Position numbers and translations under genes: made by a program | Part shown: piece by piece, positions 1-8,625 of the stretch | Layout of the letters: each line of letters opens with the position of its first letter | Numbering within the stretch: the first letter of the stretch is position 1 | The notes under the pieces: model-generated | Told to the model about the DNA's origin: nothing | Database searches by the model: none | What the model saw: only the letters and a program-made list of their open reading frames with translations | Assembly: GCF_000024925.1 (NCBI RefSeq) | Contig: NC_013521.1 | Location: 1,302,001 to 1,366,000, forward strand | Direction of reading: 5' to 3' | DNA from: Sanguibacter keddieii DSM 10542 | Lineage (GTDB): Bacteria > Actinomycetota > Actinomycetes > Actinomycetales > Cellulomonadaceae | Length of the DNA: 64,000 bases

Positions 1-747
1 CCGCGGATCACCGGGGACGACTCGTCCGAGGACGACGCGACGCCCGCTCTCGACCCGGCAGCGCTCGCGGGCACCGACGAGGACCGCGACAACCCGGGCG
101 GTCCCGCCGCGTCTGCGGCGAGGTCGCGGACGCCCCTGCGCGCGGTCCTCGAGGTCGCCGCCGAGCTGGCGGCCCTCGAGGTCTTCCGCGGGGTGCGGAT
201 CGGCATCCTCCACGGGCAGATGCCCCAGGCTGAGAAGGAGGCTGCCATGGCGGCCTTCACGGCGGGCGAGGTCGACCTCCTCGTGTCGACGACGGTCATC
301 GAGGTCGGGGTCGACGTCCCCCGTGCCACCGCGATGGTCGTGCTCGACGCCGACCGCTTCGGCCTGTCGCAGCTGCACCAGCTGCGTGGGCGGGTCGGGC
401 GTGGGGCCGACGCCGGGATCTGCTTCCTCGTGTCGGAGATGGCCGACGCAGAACCGGCGAAGACCCGCCTCACCACGCTCGCGTCGACTACCGACGGCTT
501 CGAGCTCGCCGCCGCCGACCTCGAGATGCGCAGCGAGGGCGACGTGCTCGGCGCCGCGCAGTCGGGCCGCTCGACGTCGCTCCAGCTGCTGCGCGTGGTC
601 CGCGACACCGCCGTCATCGAGCAGGCCCGCGAGGACGCGGCCGCGGTCGTGGCCGTCGACCCGACGCTCGTCACCCACCCGGTGCTGCTGGCCGAGATCA
701 CCGGACGGGTGACGGGGGAGCGGGCGGAGTACCTCGACCGGTCGTGA
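1..747 (+). CDS. recG: ATP-dependent DNA helicase RecG, 3' part (5' end outside window)
   Basis: This is the C-terminal 248 residues of RecG, the superfamily 2 helicase that remodels stalled replication forks and Holliday junctions. The frame is open from the first base, so the start lies upstream of the window. Visible are the second RecA-like domain with LHGQM, the STTVIEVGVDVP segment (motif V) and QLRGRVGRG (motif VI), then the C-terminal region reading LEMRSEGDVLG. An Asp/Ala-rich stretch in the first 60 residues looks like a poorly conserved insertion inside the helicase domain, seen in some actinobacterial RecG. The next gene, rsmD, follows after 46 bp, an order common in Actinobacteria. 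Confidence 0.93.
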   Translation, partial: PRITGDDSSEDDATPALDPAALAGTDEDRDNPGGPAASAARSRTPLRAVLEVAAELAALEVFRGVRIGILHGQMPQAEKEAAMAAFTAGEVDLLVSTTVIEVGVDVPRATAMVVLDADRFGLSQLHQLRGRVGRGADAGICFLVSEMADAEPAKTRLTTLASTTDGFELAAADLEMRSEGDVLGAAQSGRSTSLQLLRVVRDTAVIEQAREDAAAVVAVDPTLVTHPVLLAEITGRVTGERAEYLDRS

Positions 748-781
748 CGCCCGTGCGGCACGACCACGGCCGGCCGCTCGC

Positions 782-787
782 TAGGCT
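782..787 (+). promoter_or_regulatory. -10 element of rsmD, leaderless type
   Basis: TAGGCT ends 6 nt before the GTG at 794. No ribosome binding site fits between them, so the transcript probably begins at the start codon. No good -35 is visible. Confidence 0.55.
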
Positions 788-793
788 GGTCCG

Positions 794-1405
794 GTGACTC
801 GGATCGTGGCAGGGCTCGTCGGCGGCAGGAGCCTCGCCGTCCCACCGAAGGGCACCCGCCCGACCAGCGACAGGGTGCGCGAGGCGATCTTCTCGCGGCT
901 CGAGCACTACGAGGTGCTCGACGGCGCCCGCGTGCTCGACCTCTGCGCCGGCTCGGGGGCCCTGGGGCTCGAGGCGGCGAGCCGCGGCGCGTCCGCGGTG
1001 GTGCTGGTCGAGGCGGGGAAGGTCGCCGCACAGGTCTGCCAGCAGAACGTCGCGACCCTCGGGCTCTCCGGCGTCCGGGTGGTCGCGGACCGGGCCGAGC
1101 GCTTCGTCGCGCAGCCCCCCGCGCAGCCGTGGGACCTGGTGTTCCTCGACCCGCCCTACGACATGAGCGACGCCGACGTCGCGGCGCTGCTCCTCGCGCT
1201 CGAGGGGCACGTCTCCGAGGATGCCGTGGTCGTGGTGGAGCGGTCCTCGCGGACCCCGGAGCCGACGTGGCCGGCCTCGTGGCGGCTCATCGTCACGAAG
1301 TCCTACGGCGAGACGCTGGTGCACTACGCAGAGCCCGTCGGGGCCGGCGAGGACGACGACGCGCCTGCCTCCGACGACGAGCCCGCCGGCGCCGCGTCCT
1401 CCTGA
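794..1405 (+). CDS. rsmD: 16S rRNA (guanine(966)-N2)-methyltransferase RsmD
   Basis: RsmD methylates G966 of 16S rRNA during 30S assembly, using S-adenosylmethionine. The 203-residue protein starts with the usual RIVAG motif. It carries the SAM-binding LDLCAGSGALGLEA segment near residue 50 and the catalytic DPPY motif (VFLDPPYD, about residue 118). The last 25 residues are an Asp/Ala-rich tail beyond the normal family end. The GTG start is supported by the family N-terminus and by the -10 element 6 nt upstream. It sits between recG and the coaD region, and its stop lies 2 bp from the stop of the convergent GNAT gene. Confidence 0.95.
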   Translation: MTRIVAGLVGGRSLAVPPKGTRPTSDRVREAIFSRLEHYEVLDGARVLDLCAGSGALGLEAASRGASAVVLVEAGKVAAQVCQQNVATLGLSGVRVVADRAERFVAQPPAQPWDLVFLDPPYDMSDADVAALLLALEGHVSEDAVVVVERSSRTPEPTWPASWRLIVTKSYGETLVHYAEPVGAGEDDDAPASDDEPAGAASS

Positions 1406-1407
1406 GC

Positions 1408-2265
1408 TCAGGCGCCGTCGCCCTCCGGCACGTGCGCGCCAGCAGCCGCCCACGCCATGCCGACCGGTACGGACGCGAGGTCTGACGGGTCGACGAGCGC
1501 GACGCTCGGTCCGCCGACCGCGTCGAGCAGGGCCCGGGTGTCCGCGTCGTCGCGCAGCGACCCCTCGGACCCCACGAGATACGACGTGAGGAAGTCGCGC
1601 AGCGGGCCGGCGTCGACCGCGGTCGGTGCGTCGAGTGGGCCCTCGACGACGACCTCCGGGGCGACGTGCAGCGTGGTGAGGAGCAGCGCCGGGACGCGGG
1701 CCGCGGTCGCGCCCAGCCCGGGCTGGAAGTACGGCACCGCGAGCAGCCGGGCGCCGTGCCGCGCGTAGAAGCGCAGCCGTGCCGCAGGGTCGCCGTGCGC
1801 CTCGCTCGCCTCGTGGTGGGCCGGGTGCTCGACCTCGGCGAGCAGCAGACCGGGCGACGACTCGGCGACCCAGGTCTGGACCGCGGCGTCGAGCAGCGCA
1901 CCACCGATGCCGCCGCCGCGCTGCCCCGGGGCGATCGCGAGGTAGACCAGCAGCATCGCCTCGCCGGGGGTGCCAGACCCCGCGGCGACAGCACCGGCCA
2001 CGACACGCCCGTCGCGCCGGACGCCGAGAGCGCGGGTGCCCCCCTGCGCGCAGCCCTCGACGAGCGACTCCAGGCTCTCGAGCTCTTCGGGCGGGAAGGA
2101 CGGGCTCAGCACGTCGCGGTGGAGCTCTTCGAGGTCGGCGGCCGTGACGAGCGGCTCGAGGTCGACCCCGGGCCGGTCGGCGCGCTCCGGGGCGGCGCCT
2201 GGACCGGTCGTCGTGGCGGAGGTCGGGTCAGGGGCGGTGGGCGGCTGCTCGGGCTCAGTCGTCAT
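1408..2265 (-). CDS. GNAT family N-acetyltransferase
   Basis: This 285-residue protein has a GNAT acetyl-CoA-binding core: LLVYLAIAPGQRGGGIGGALLDAA holds the Q/RxxGxG/A motif, followed by FYARHGARLLAVPYFQPG. Such enzymes acetylate amines or protein N-termini; the substrate here cannot be read from sequence. About 45 Pro/Thr-rich residues precede the domain, and a further region of about 90 residues follows it. I chose the ATG at 2265 because CATGAT lies 6 nt upstream, the leaderless arrangement seen at several neighbouring genes. It is convergent with rsmD and divergent from coaD, whose GTG is only 45 bp away, and so interrupts the usual rsmD-coaD pair. Confidence 0.8.
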   Translation of the reverse strand: MTTEPEQPPTAPDPTSATTTGPGAAPERADRPGVDLEPLVTAADLEELHRDVLSPSFPPEELESLESLVEGCAQGGTRALGVRRDGRVVAGAVAAGSGTPGEAMLLVYLAIAPGQRGGGIGGALLDAAVQTWVAESSPGLLLAEVEHPAHHEASEAHGDPAARLRFYARHGARLLAVPYFQPGLGATAARVPALLLTTLHVAPEVVVEGPLDAPTAVDAGPLRDFLTSYLVGSEGSLRDDADTRALLDAVGGPSVALVDPSDLASVPVGMAWAAAGAHVPEGDGA

Positions 2266-2298
2266 GGAGCCATCATGGGCCACCGGGTGGGCGTGTAC

Positions 2299-2304
2299 TA
2301 CCGT
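2299..2304 (+). promoter_or_regulatory. -10 element of coaD, leaderless type
   Basis: TACCGT ends 6 nt before the GTG at 2311. The divergent GNAT gene has its own CATGAT at 2277-2272, so two back-to-back promoters would share about 45 bp. Confidence 0.5.
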
Positions 2305-2310
2305 GAGCGG

Positions 2311-2907
2311 GTGACTCTTGCCGTCTGCCCGGGATCCTTCGACCCGATCACCCTGGGGCACCTGGACGTCGTCCGTCGGGCGTCCCTCCTCTTCGACGAG
2401 GTGGTCGTGGGCGTCGCCCGCAACGCCTCCAAGTCCGCGCTCCTCGACGTCGGGGCGCGGGTCGCGCTGGCCGAGGCGGCCTGCGCCGACCTGCCGACCG
2501 TCCGTGTCGTCGAGGTCCCGGGGCTGCTCGTCGACCTGTGCCGCGAGCTCGGCGCCGTCGCGGTCGTCAAGGGCCTGCGCGGGGGAGCGGACTACGACGC
2601 CGAGCAGCCCATGGCGCTGATGAACCGTCACCTCTCCGGGGTCGAGTCGGTGTTCCTCACCGCCGACCCGCGGTACGCGCACATCGCGTCGTCGATGGTC
2701 AAGGACGTCGCACGCCACGGCGGGCAGGTCGACGACCTCGTGCCGCCGGGCGTCGCAGACGCCGTCCGCCGCGCGCTGGGCGTCCCCCCGCCCGCGTCGC
2801 CCGCGTCGACCGCGACCGCCACGCACCCCACCGCCACCCCGCTCCCAGCACCCGGCGGGGACACCTCTCCCGGCTCCGCCGCCCACCCGAACCAAGGAGT
2901 CTCATGA
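2311..2907 (+). CDS. coaD: Phosphopantetheine adenylyltransferase CoaD
   Basis: CoaD converts 4'-phosphopantetheine and ATP to dephospho-CoA, the penultimate step of coenzyme A synthesis. The first 155 residues match the family: CPGSFDPITLGHLDVV contains the nucleotidyltransferase TxGH motif, then NRHLSGVESVFL and the SSMVKDVA motif. The protein is 198 residues, about 38 longer than usual, because of a Pro/Ala/Thr-rich tail with no recognisable domain. The GTG start gives the expected N-terminus and has a -10-like hexamer 6 nt upstream. Its stop overlaps the next start in an ATGA, so the two genes are probably translationally coupled. Confidence 0.94.
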   Translation: MTLAVCPGSFDPITLGHLDVVRRASLLFDEVVVGVARNASKSALLDVGARVALAEAACADLPTVRVVEVPGLLVDLCRELGAVAVVKGLRGGADYDAEQPMALMNRHLSGVESVFLTADPRYAHIASSMVKDVARHGGQVDDLVPPGVADAVRRALGVPPPASPASTATATHPTATPLPAPGGDTSPGSAAHPNQGVS

Positions 2908-3431
2908 CCCCCCACGACGACCACGAGACCTTCGTCGAGGGTGAGGGCGCCGGCGTGCCCGCGATCCTCGACGCGCTGACCGACCTCGTCGAGCGTGCCC
3001 GGACGATGCCCATGTCGTCCTCGGTGCTCGTCAACCGCAACGAGGCCCTCGACCTGCTCGACGAGCTCCGCGAGGCCCTCCCCACCCAGCTGACCCGGGC
3101 GGACGAGGTGCTCTCCGACGCTGACCAGGTCCTCGAGGACGCCCACTCCCAGGCCGAGGAGCTCATCGAGACCGCGCGGCGTCGTGCCGCCGAGCTCGTC
3201 GCCTCGGAGCAGGTGGTGCTCCAGGGGCAGGTCCAGGCCCGCGAGCTCGTCGCCGAGGCCGAGTCGACCGCTGCGCGCCTGCGCCGTGAGGCCGACGACT
3301 ACTGCGACCGCCGCCTCGCCGAGTTCGAGATCGACCTCGGCAAGGTGCTCGCGCAGGTGCACGCCGGACGTGACCGGCTCGCCGAGCGCCTCGACGAGGC
3401 CGGGGCGGGAGCTGCCGACCAGCAGCGCTGA
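2904..3431 (+). CDS. DivIVA-like coiled-coil protein
   Basis: This 175-residue protein is mostly helical: from about residue 45 to 165 it is an Ala/Glu/Arg-rich coiled coil (for example ARRRAAELVASEQVVLQGQV). The N-terminus has a conserved-looking LDALTDLVERARTMPMSSSVLVNR. Proteins of this type sit between coaD and yceD in many Actinobacteria and are annotated as DivIVA or septum-initiation-like; a role in polar growth or division is inferred from that, not shown. An AAGGAG ribosome binding site at 2893-2898 supports the ATG at 2904, which overlaps the coaD stop. Confidence 0.75.
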   Translation: MTPHDDHETFVEGEGAGVPAILDALTDLVERARTMPMSSSVLVNRNEALDLLDELREALPTQLTRADEVLSDADQVLEDAHSQAEELIETARRRAAELVASEQVVLQGQVQARELVAEAESTAARLRREADDYCDRRLAEFEIDLGKVLAQVHAGRDRLAERLDEAGAGAADQQR

Positions 3432-3540
3432 GCCGGCGCGCCAGCCGACCAGCACCGACGGGCCGGAGACCGACCGGGCAGCGCCGATCACGTCACACCG
3501 GCGGACCGCCCGACGGGTCTGGGCACGGCCGCAGATGGCG

Positions 3541-3546
3541 TAGTAT
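3541..3546 (+). promoter_or_regulatory. Candidate -10 of the yceD-rpmF-rnc-mutM operon
   Basis: TAGTAT is an AT-rich hexamer in a GC-rich intergenic stretch 100 bp before the preferred yceD start. No strong -35 is visible 17 bp upstream. Confidence 0.4.
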
Positions 3547-3645
3547 TGTCTGTTGGCCCTGCCGGAGACGGCGGGGTTGCTGGACGCCGGTGCGAGCCGG
3601 TCGACAGCAGACGGCCCCTCAGCACCCATCACCTTCGGACACACC

Positions 3646-4221
3646 GTGGAGCACCTCATCACTCTCGACCCTCGATCGCCGCTCGTTCTCGACACTCGTG
3701 AGCTCAGCAGGCGTCCTGGCTCGATGCGTGAGGTCCAGCTCACGGCTCCGGCGCCGGTGGACCTGGGGACTGTCGTCATCGGGATCCCCGAAGGTAGCGA
3801 CATCAGCCTCGACCTGAGGCTCGAAGCCGTGATGGAGGGTGTCCTCGTCTCCGGGACAGTCGCAGGCCAGTCGGTCGGCGAGTGCGTCCGGTGCCTGGAC
3901 GAGGTGGTCGACGACGTCGACTTCACCGTCACAGAGCTGTTCGTGTACCCCGAGCGCGCCAAGGCCGCAGAGGACGCGGGCGACGACGACGAGGAAGAAG
4001 AGGTGCGCGAGCTCGAGGACGATATGATCGACCTCGAACCCGTGCTTAGGGATTCGGTGGTGCTTGCACTACCATTCCAACCGTTGTGTTCGCCCGACTG
4101 CCCGGGGCTGTGCTCCGAGTGCGGTGCCCACCTGGCGGACGATCCTGATCACCAGCACGAACTGCTCGACCCCCGGTGGTCGACACTCAAGAGCATTATC
4201 GACGAGACGAAAGAGAGCTAG
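3646..4221 (+). CDS. YceD family protein (DUF177)
   Basis: YceD proteins are encoded next to rpmF across bacteria. In plants and E. coli they have been tied to 23S rRNA maturation, but the biochemical role is not settled. The C-terminal half has the family pattern: [12 protein letters not shown], then an acidic stretch, then [20 protein letters not shown], whose cysteines could bind zinc. I start at GTG 3646 ([20 protein letters not shown]), since the strongly conserved LDTRELxRRPGSM follows closely. A TTG at 3553 would add 31 unconserved residues. The stop lies 2 bp before rpmF, in one operon. Confidence 0.88.
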   Translation: MEHLITLDPRSPLVLDTRELSRRPGSMREVQLTAPAPVDLGTVVIGIPEGSDISLDLRLEAVMEGVLVSGTVAGQSVGECVRCLDEVVDDVDFTVTELFVYPERAKAAEDAGDDDEEEEVRELEDDMIDLEPVLRDSVVLALPFQPLCSPDCPGLCSECGAHLADDPDHQHELLDPRWSTLKSIIDETKES

Positions 4222-4223
4222 CC

Positions 4224-4418
4224 GTGGCTGTTCCGAAGCGCAAGATGTCGCGCAGCAACACCCGTGCGCGCCGTTCGCAGTGGAAGACGACCGCCGCGAA
4301 CCTCACCACGTGCCCGCAGTGCAAGGGCGACAAGCTGTCGCACGCTGCGTGCCCGACGTGCGGCACCTACAAGGGTCGTCAGTACGCCGAGGCGCTGCGC
4401 ACCGAGCACGCTAACTGA
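4224..4418 (+). CDS. rpmF: 50S ribosomal protein L32
   Basis: L32 is a small component of the large ribosomal subunit. The 64-residue protein begins [20 protein letters not shown], the classic L32 signature. It has a zinc-ribbon pattern CPQC...CPTC at about residues 30-46, so this is the zinc-binding form rather than a cysteine-free paralogue. It starts with GTG 2 bp after the yceD-type gene and is followed by rnc. The yceD-rpmF-rnc-mutM order is typical of Actinobacteria. Confidence 0.97.
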   Translation: MAVPKRKMSRSNTRARRSQWKTTAANLTTCPQCKGDKLSHAACPTCGTYKGRQYAEALRTEHAN

Positions 4419-4467
4419 TTCGCCGGCGCCGCTGGCGTCGCACGGATTGGTCGAAGGAGAAGTTCCG

Positions 4468-5172
4468 GTGGCATCGCACGCAGGTCGTCAGGTCTCACCG
4501 GCAACGCACCTTCTCGAGGAGCTCGGGGTCCATCTGGACCCCGAGCTCCTCGTGCTTTCCCTGACCCACCGGTCCTTCGCGCACGAGGCCGGCGGGATCC
4601 CCACCAACGAGCGTCTCGAGTTCCTCGGTGACGCGGTGCTGGGGCTCGTGGCCGCCGAGGCGCTGTTCCGGCGCCACCCCGACCGCCCCGAGGGCGACCT
4701 CGCCAAGATGCGCGCGGCCTCGGTGTCGCAGCGCGCCCTGGCCGCCGTCGCCCGCAGGCTGTCCCTCGGGGACTACATCCTGCTCGGCAAGGGCGAGTCG
4801 CAGACGCGCGGGTTCGACAAGGACTCGATCCTCTCGGACACCGTCGAGTCGCTCATCGGCGCCGTCTACCTGAGCCACGGCCTCGAGGAGGCCCGCAGCT
4901 TCGTCCACCGGCTCCTGGACAGCACGCTCGACGCCGCGGCCGACCTCGGCGCAGGCCTCGACTGGAAGACCTCGCTGCAGGAGGCTGCTGCCGAGCGCAA
5001 CGTCGGTGCTCCCGAGTACACGAGCGAGGGCGAGGGCCCCGACCACGCCCGCATCTTCACGGCGCACGTGATCATCGACGGCGAGATCCTCGGCACCGGC
5101 CAGGGCACCGCCAAGAAGCACGCCGAGCAGATCGCCGCCGAGCAGGCCTACGTCGCCCTCACCGGGCGCTGA
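4468..5172 (+). CDS. rnc: Ribonuclease III
   Basis: RNase III cleaves double-stranded RNA in rRNA precursors and some mRNAs. The 234-residue protein has the catalytic domain in the first 150 residues: the signature [15 protein letters not shown] and the second acidic motif [12 protein letters not shown] supply the metal-binding carboxylates. A double-stranded RNA-binding domain follows from about residue 165 ([12 protein letters not shown] ... [20 protein letters not shown]). The GTG start at 4468 is preceded by GAAGGAGAAG at 4453-4462. It lies 34 bp before mutM in the same direction. Confidence 0.96.
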   Translation: MASHAGRQVSPATHLLEELGVHLDPELLVLSLTHRSFAHEAGGIPTNERLEFLGDAVLGLVAAEALFRRHPDRPEGDLAKMRAASVSQRALAAVARRLSLGDYILLGKGESQTRGFDKDSILSDTVESLIGAVYLSHGLEEARSFVHRLLDSTLDAAADLGAGLDWKTSLQEAAAERNVGAPEYTSEGEGPDHARIFTAHVIIDGEILGTGQGTAKKHAEQIAAEQAYVALTGR

Positions 5173-5206
5173 CCCTCCTCCGTGGACACCGCCCGCTGGC
5201 TGCACC

Positions 5207-6136
5207 GTGCCTGAGCTCCCCGAGGTCGAGACGGTCCGCGACGGCCTCGCCCGGCACGTGCTGGGCGCGCGCGTGGACTGCGTCGAGGTCCGCCGCGACT
5301 ACAGCGTCCGTCGGCACGAGGGCGGACCGGTCGACTTCGCCGCGCGCCTCTCGGGCCACCGCCTGGTCGAGGCCGCACGACGCGGCAAGTACCTCTGGCT
5401 GACTCTCGACGAGCCCGGCCTCGCGCTCCTCGGGCACCTGGGCATGAGCGGCCAGCTCCTCGTGCGCTCGGGGGACACCCTCACCGCCGAGTCGAGCCAC
5501 CTGCGGGTCCGGCTCCACCTCACCGCAGCAGACGGCACACCCCTCGCCCTCGACTTCGTCGACCAGCGGACCTTCGGTCACCTCAGCGTCACCGAGCTCG
5601 TCGCGACCCCCGACGGTCTGCCGGGCGGCCTCGGCACCGACGAGCCGCTCGTCCCCGAGCCCGTCTCCCACATCGCGCGCGACCTCCTCGACCCGGCCGT
5701 CGCCGAGGGGACCGCCGGACGGACAGCCCTCGTCGACCGGGTCCGCCGCCGGCGCACCGGGATCAAGCGGGCGCTGCTCGACCAGACCGTCGTCTCGGGC
5801 ATCGGCAACATCTACGCGGACGAGGCCCTGTGGCGGGCGTCCACGCACTACGCCCGGGGGACCGCCGGGATGTCCCGCGCCCAGGTCGCCGCGGTGCTGG
5901 CCGCCGCCGAGCAGGTGATGCGCGAGGCGCTCAGCCAGGGCGGGACCAGCTTCGACGCGCTCTACGTCAACGTCAACGGTGCGTCGGGCTACTTCGACCG
6001 GTCTCTCGCCGCCTACGGCCAGGCCGGCAAACCCTGCCGCAGGTGCGGTGCGACGATCCGGCGCGACGAGTTCATGAACCGTTCGTCGTTCAGCTGCCCG
6101 GTATGCCAGCCGCGCCCTCGGAACGCGTCGCGGTAG
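5207..6136 (+). CDS. mutM: Formamidopyrimidine-DNA glycosylase
   Basis: MutM removes 8-oxoguanine and formamidopyrimidines from DNA and cuts the abasic strand. The mature N-terminus PELPEVETV provides the catalytic proline and glutamate. The conserved lysine loop is RRGKYLWL, the helix-two-turn-helix reads [15 protein letters not shown], and a C-terminal zinc finger CRRCG...FSCPVCQ ends the 309-residue protein. The GTG start places Pro at position 2 as the mechanism requires. It is the last gene of the yceD-rpmF-rnc run; smc, often next in relatives, is absent here. Confidence 0.96.
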   Translation: MPELPEVETVRDGLARHVLGARVDCVEVRRDYSVRRHEGGPVDFAARLSGHRLVEAARRGKYLWLTLDEPGLALLGHLGMSGQLLVRSGDTLTAESSHLRVRLHLTAADGTPLALDFVDQRTFGHLSVTELVATPDGLPGGLGTDEPLVPEPVSHIARDLLDPAVAEGTAGRTALVDRVRRRRTGIKRALLDQTVVSGIGNIYADEALWRASTHYARGTAGMSRAQVAAVLAAAEQVMREALSQGGTSFDALYVNVNGASGYFDRSLAAYGQAGKPCRRCGATIRRDEFMNRSSFSCPVCQPRPRNASR

Positions 6137-6158
6137 CGGGCTTCACCTGAGAGCCCGC
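6136..6158 (+). terminator. Hairpin after mutM
   Basis: GCGGGCT pairs with AGCCCGC across a 9-nt loop and begins at the last base of the mutM stop codon. There is no U-tract, as is usual in this GC-rich genome. Confidence 0.4.
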
Positions 6159-6320
6159 AGGGTACTAGTGTGCTCAGGCGGGCCTCACGTCAAGCAGATG
6201 GCGACCGCAGCCCGACGCAGCGCAGCGTCGAGCCGCGGGCGAGCAGGCGCACGGGCCGTGCGGCCCCCGAGCCGCCACGCGCAGCCCGCACGGGCACGAG
6301 GACGAGACGAAGGAAGCCGT

Positions 6321-6722
6321 ATGGGAGCCTGGAGCAGCGAGCCGTTCGGGAACGACGGGGCAGGTGACCTCGTGGCTGACATCGAGCGTGGCGAGTTCAC
6401 CTTCGACGCCCTCGGGTGGGCCTTCGAGGACGACTACCTCGAGGTCGACGGCGGGCAGTACGCGATCGCGCTCGTCGAGATCGCCCTCGTGCTCCAGGGA
6501 GACCGCGCGCCCCACCCGGCGCTCGCCGACGTCGACCTCTCGCAGGTCGCCGAGCAGTTCACCGAGGACAAGGTCCGGTGGATCGTCGAGATGGCCGACC
6601 GCGCTCTCACCGACAGCGAGACCTCCGAGCTCTACGAGCTCTGGGAAGAGGCCGGCGAGCTCGACTCGTGGCGAGCACCGTCGGTCGAGTCCCTGGACCG
6701 GCTCCGCTCGACGCTCGGCTGA
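6321..6722 (+). CDS. DUF4259 domain-containing protein
   Basis: This small acidic protein of 133 residues begins MGAWSSEPFGNDGAGDLVADI, the hallmark of the DUF4259 family, whose function is unknown. The rest is predicted helical, with conserved-looking ALVEIALVLQG and RWIVEMADRAL segments and an acidic C-terminus. I see no catalytic motif, signal peptide or membrane segment. GAAGGAA at 6309-6315 supports the ATG at 6321. A possible -10 (TAGTGT, 6166-6171) would leave a leader of about 145 nt. It is convergent with the hydroxyacid dehydrogenase gene. Confidence 0.75.
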   Translation: MGAWSSEPFGNDGAGDLVADIERGEFTFDALGWAFEDDYLEVDGGQYAIALVEIALVLQGDRAPHPALADVDLSQVAEQFTEDKVRWIVEMADRALTDSETSELYELWEEAGELDSWRAPSVESLDRLRSTLG

Positions 6723-6725
6723 CCT

Positions 6726-6761
6726 GCGGGACCTGCTCGCTCCGCGTGGGAGCGGTCCCGC
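6726..6761. terminator. Bidirectional hairpin between convergent genes
   Basis: GCGGGACC (6726-6733) pairs with GGTCCCGC (6754-6761), with an inner GCTCC/GGGAGC helix. A separate perfect 16-bp palindrome, CGCAGCCCGGGCTGCG, lies at 6783-6798. Confidence 0.5.
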
Positions 6762-6859
6762 GGCCTGAGCCCTGAAGCCGCCCGCAGCCCGGGCTGCGAG
6801 ACCCTGCGGCCCAGGGCGGAGAACCTGTGGCCCAGGCGGTCAGGCCGCGGGCAGCCCGC

Positions 6860-7816
6860 TCAGCGCGAGACGACGTTGCGGAGCGTCCGGCCCTCTCGGA
6901 AAGCGGCGACGTTCTCCGCGACGAGCTCGGTGGCGCCCTGGGGTCGTCCGCCGGCCGCGTGCGGCGTGAGGATGAGGTTCGGGGTCTCCCACAGCGTCGA
7001 CGACGCCGGGAGCGGCTCGGTGGCCACGACGTCGAGAGCAGCGCCCCCGAGGGTCCCGGCGCGCAGCGCCTGCTCGAGGGCCACCTCGTCGAGGGTCGCC
7101 CCGCGTCCGACGTTGACCACCCACGCGTGGTCCGGGAGCGCCGCGAAGACCTTCTCGGAGACGATCTTCTCGGTCTCGGGGGTGGCGGGGAGGATCGCGA
7201 CGAGCAGGTCCGTCTCCGCGAGCCGTGCGGGCAGCTCGTCCTCGGTGATCACGGGGAACCCGGACCGCTCGCCGGCGGTCGTGGCGACGCCGACGACGTC
7301 CGCCCCGAGCATCTGCAGGAGCGGCGCGAGCGCCTGACCGATCGACCCGAAGCCCCACACGGTCACCGCTGCCCCGGCGAGGGTCCCGAGGCCGGGGTAG
7401 GTGGCCCGGTCGCCGGACTGCGAGCCCCCGAGTTCGCCTGCCCACCGGGAGTCCCGCTGGGCGTCCACCATGAGGTCGAGGCGCCGTGCCGCCGACAGGG
7501 CCAGGGCGAGCGTGTGCTCGGAGACCGGGCCGTCGTGCAGCGAGCGGCCGGAGGTGACGACGACCTCGGGCGCGAAGCCCGCGGCGAGGATCGCGTCGGG
7601 ACCTGCGGCGAGGGCCTGGACCCACCGCAGGGCGGTGAGACGGCGCGCGGTGTCGGCCAGCTGCTCGGACGTGTTCCCCCAGGCGACGAGCGCGTCGGCG
7701 TCGGTGTGCGCGTCGGGCACCGGGGCGTCGGGCGCGTAGGAGACGTAGGTGACGCCGTCGACGGTCTGGTCGACGGGGAGGTCGAGGGACAGGGACGTGG
7801 GGAGGAGGACCTTCAT
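6860..7816 (-). CDS. D-isomer specific 2-hydroxyacid dehydrogenase
   Basis: An NAD(P)-dependent oxidoreductase of the D-2-hydroxyacid dehydrogenase family, 318 residues. The Rossmann motif is VWGFGSIGQALAPLL (GxGxxG). The catalytic elements are the RGATLDEVAL arginine region, the glutamate in ATEPLPASS, and the TPHAAG histidine near the C-terminus. The substrate cannot be assigned; a glyoxylate/hydroxypyruvate reductase or phosphoglycerate dehydrogenase-like role is possible. I chose the ATG at 7816 (MKVLLPTSL); CACAGT lies 7 nt upstream together with a GGAG. It diverges from the response regulator gene, 91 bp away. Confidence 0.88.
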   Translation of the reverse strand: MKVLLPTSLSLDLPVDQTVDGVTYVSYAPDAPVPDAHTDADALVAWGNTSEQLADTARRLTALRWVQALAAGPDAILAAGFAPEVVVTSGRSLHDGPVSEHTLALALSAARRLDLMVDAQRDSRWAGELGGSQSGDRATYPGLGTLAGAAVTVWGFGSIGQALAPLLQMLGADVVGVATTAGERSGFPVITEDELPARLAETDLLVAILPATPETEKIVSEKVFAALPDHAWVVNVGRGATLDEVALEQALRAGTLGGAALDVVATEPLPASSTLWETPNLILTPHAAGGRPQGATELVAENVAAFREGRTLRNVVSR

Positions 7817-7895
7817 GTGCTCCACTGTGCCAAAGATCGGCGCAGGCGCCCGGTGGGAGACCGCGTCGTGACCGCTCTGGCAGGCCCCGCACCGA

Positions 7896-7901
7896 TAGGA
7901 T
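7896..7901 (+). promoter_or_regulatory. -10 element of the response regulator, leaderless type
   Basis: TAGGAT ends 6 nt before the GTG at 7908. This spacing favours GTG 7908 over the in-frame GTG at 7902. Confidence 0.6.
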
Positions 7902-7907
7902 GTGGTC

Positions 7908-8582
7908 GTGGACACAACACCTGAGGGCCTGCAGACCGAGAGCATCAGCGTCATGATCGTCGACGACCACGAGGTCGTCCGACGAGGCATCGCCGAGGTG
8001 ATCGACAGGTCCGAGGGCATGAGCGTCGTCGCCGAGGCCGGCAGCGTCGCCGAGGGCGTCCGTCGTGCGAGCCTCGTGCACCCCCAGGTCATGCTCGTCG
8101 ACCTCCAGCTGCCGGACGGCACCGGGATCGACCTCATGCGCTCCGTCCGCGCCACCCAGCCCGAGACCCGCGCGATCGTGCTCACGTCCTTCGACGACGA
8201 CTCGGCCCTGGCCGCCGCCCTCGAGGTGGGGGCCGCCGCCTACGTGCTCAAGAGCGTCCGCGGCGCGGAGATCGCCGACGTCGTGCGCGCCGTCGCCGCC
8301 GGACGGGTGCTGCTCGACGAGCGCACCATCACGCGTCGTCGCCGCGAGCACGACGACCCGACCGAGGACCTCACCCCGAGCGAGGTGCGCGTCGTCGACC
8401 TCATCGGTGAAGGACTCTCGAACCGTGAGATCGCCGAGCGCCTGAGCATCGCGGAGAAGACCGTGAAGAACCACATCACCTCGCTGCTGGCCAAGATGGG
8501 CCTCCAGCGCCGCACCCAGGTCGCCGCCTGGGTCGCCGCACGCAAGCACCACGCCTGGGCGCAGGACTCCACGAACCGCTGA
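7908..8582 (+). CDS. DevR/DosR-like response regulator (NarL/LuxR family)
   Basis: A 224-residue two-component response regulator. The receiver domain (residues 13-130) opens with VDDHEVVRRG; the phosphoacceptor is Asp65 in VDLQLPDG, and the conserved Thr and Lys lie in VLTSF and YVLKS. The LuxR-type helix-turn-helix (about 153-210) reads LSNREIAERLSIAEKTVKNH then LLAKMGLQRRTQ. AEAGSVAE, GRVLLDE, EKTVKN and RRTQ are shared with mycobacterial DevR (DosR), including the lysines and asparagine that contact DNA there. Its likely partner is the convergent GAF kinase ending 75 bp downstream, and DosR-type boxes lie upstream of cydA. The match to DevR is from memory of the family, not from a search. 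Confidence 0.88.
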   Translation: MDTTPEGLQTESISVMIVDDHEVVRRGIAEVIDRSEGMSVVAEAGSVAEGVRRASLVHPQVMLVDLQLPDGTGIDLMRSVRATQPETRAIVLTSFDDDSALAAALEVGAAAYVLKSVRGAEIADVVRAVAAGRVLLDERTITRRRREHDDPTEDLTPSEVRVVDLIGEGLSNREIAERLSIAEKTVKNHITSLLAKMGLQRRTQVAAWVAARKHHAWAQDSTNR

Positions 8583-8625
8583 GCCGGGCCGCCACGGTCG
8601 GGGGAGTGCCCCCGGCGGGCTCGGC

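Noticed and set aside
3553-3645. TTG at 3553 as the start of the yceD-type gene
   Set aside because: It would add 31 residues without family similarity and lies 7 nt past a -10-like TAGTAT. GTG 3646 gives the normal N-terminus, although a leaderless long form cannot be fully excluded.
6783-6798. CGCAGCCCGGGCTGCG as a transcription factor site
   Set aside because: It lies between the stops of convergent genes, so a hairpin or chance GC palindrome is more likely.
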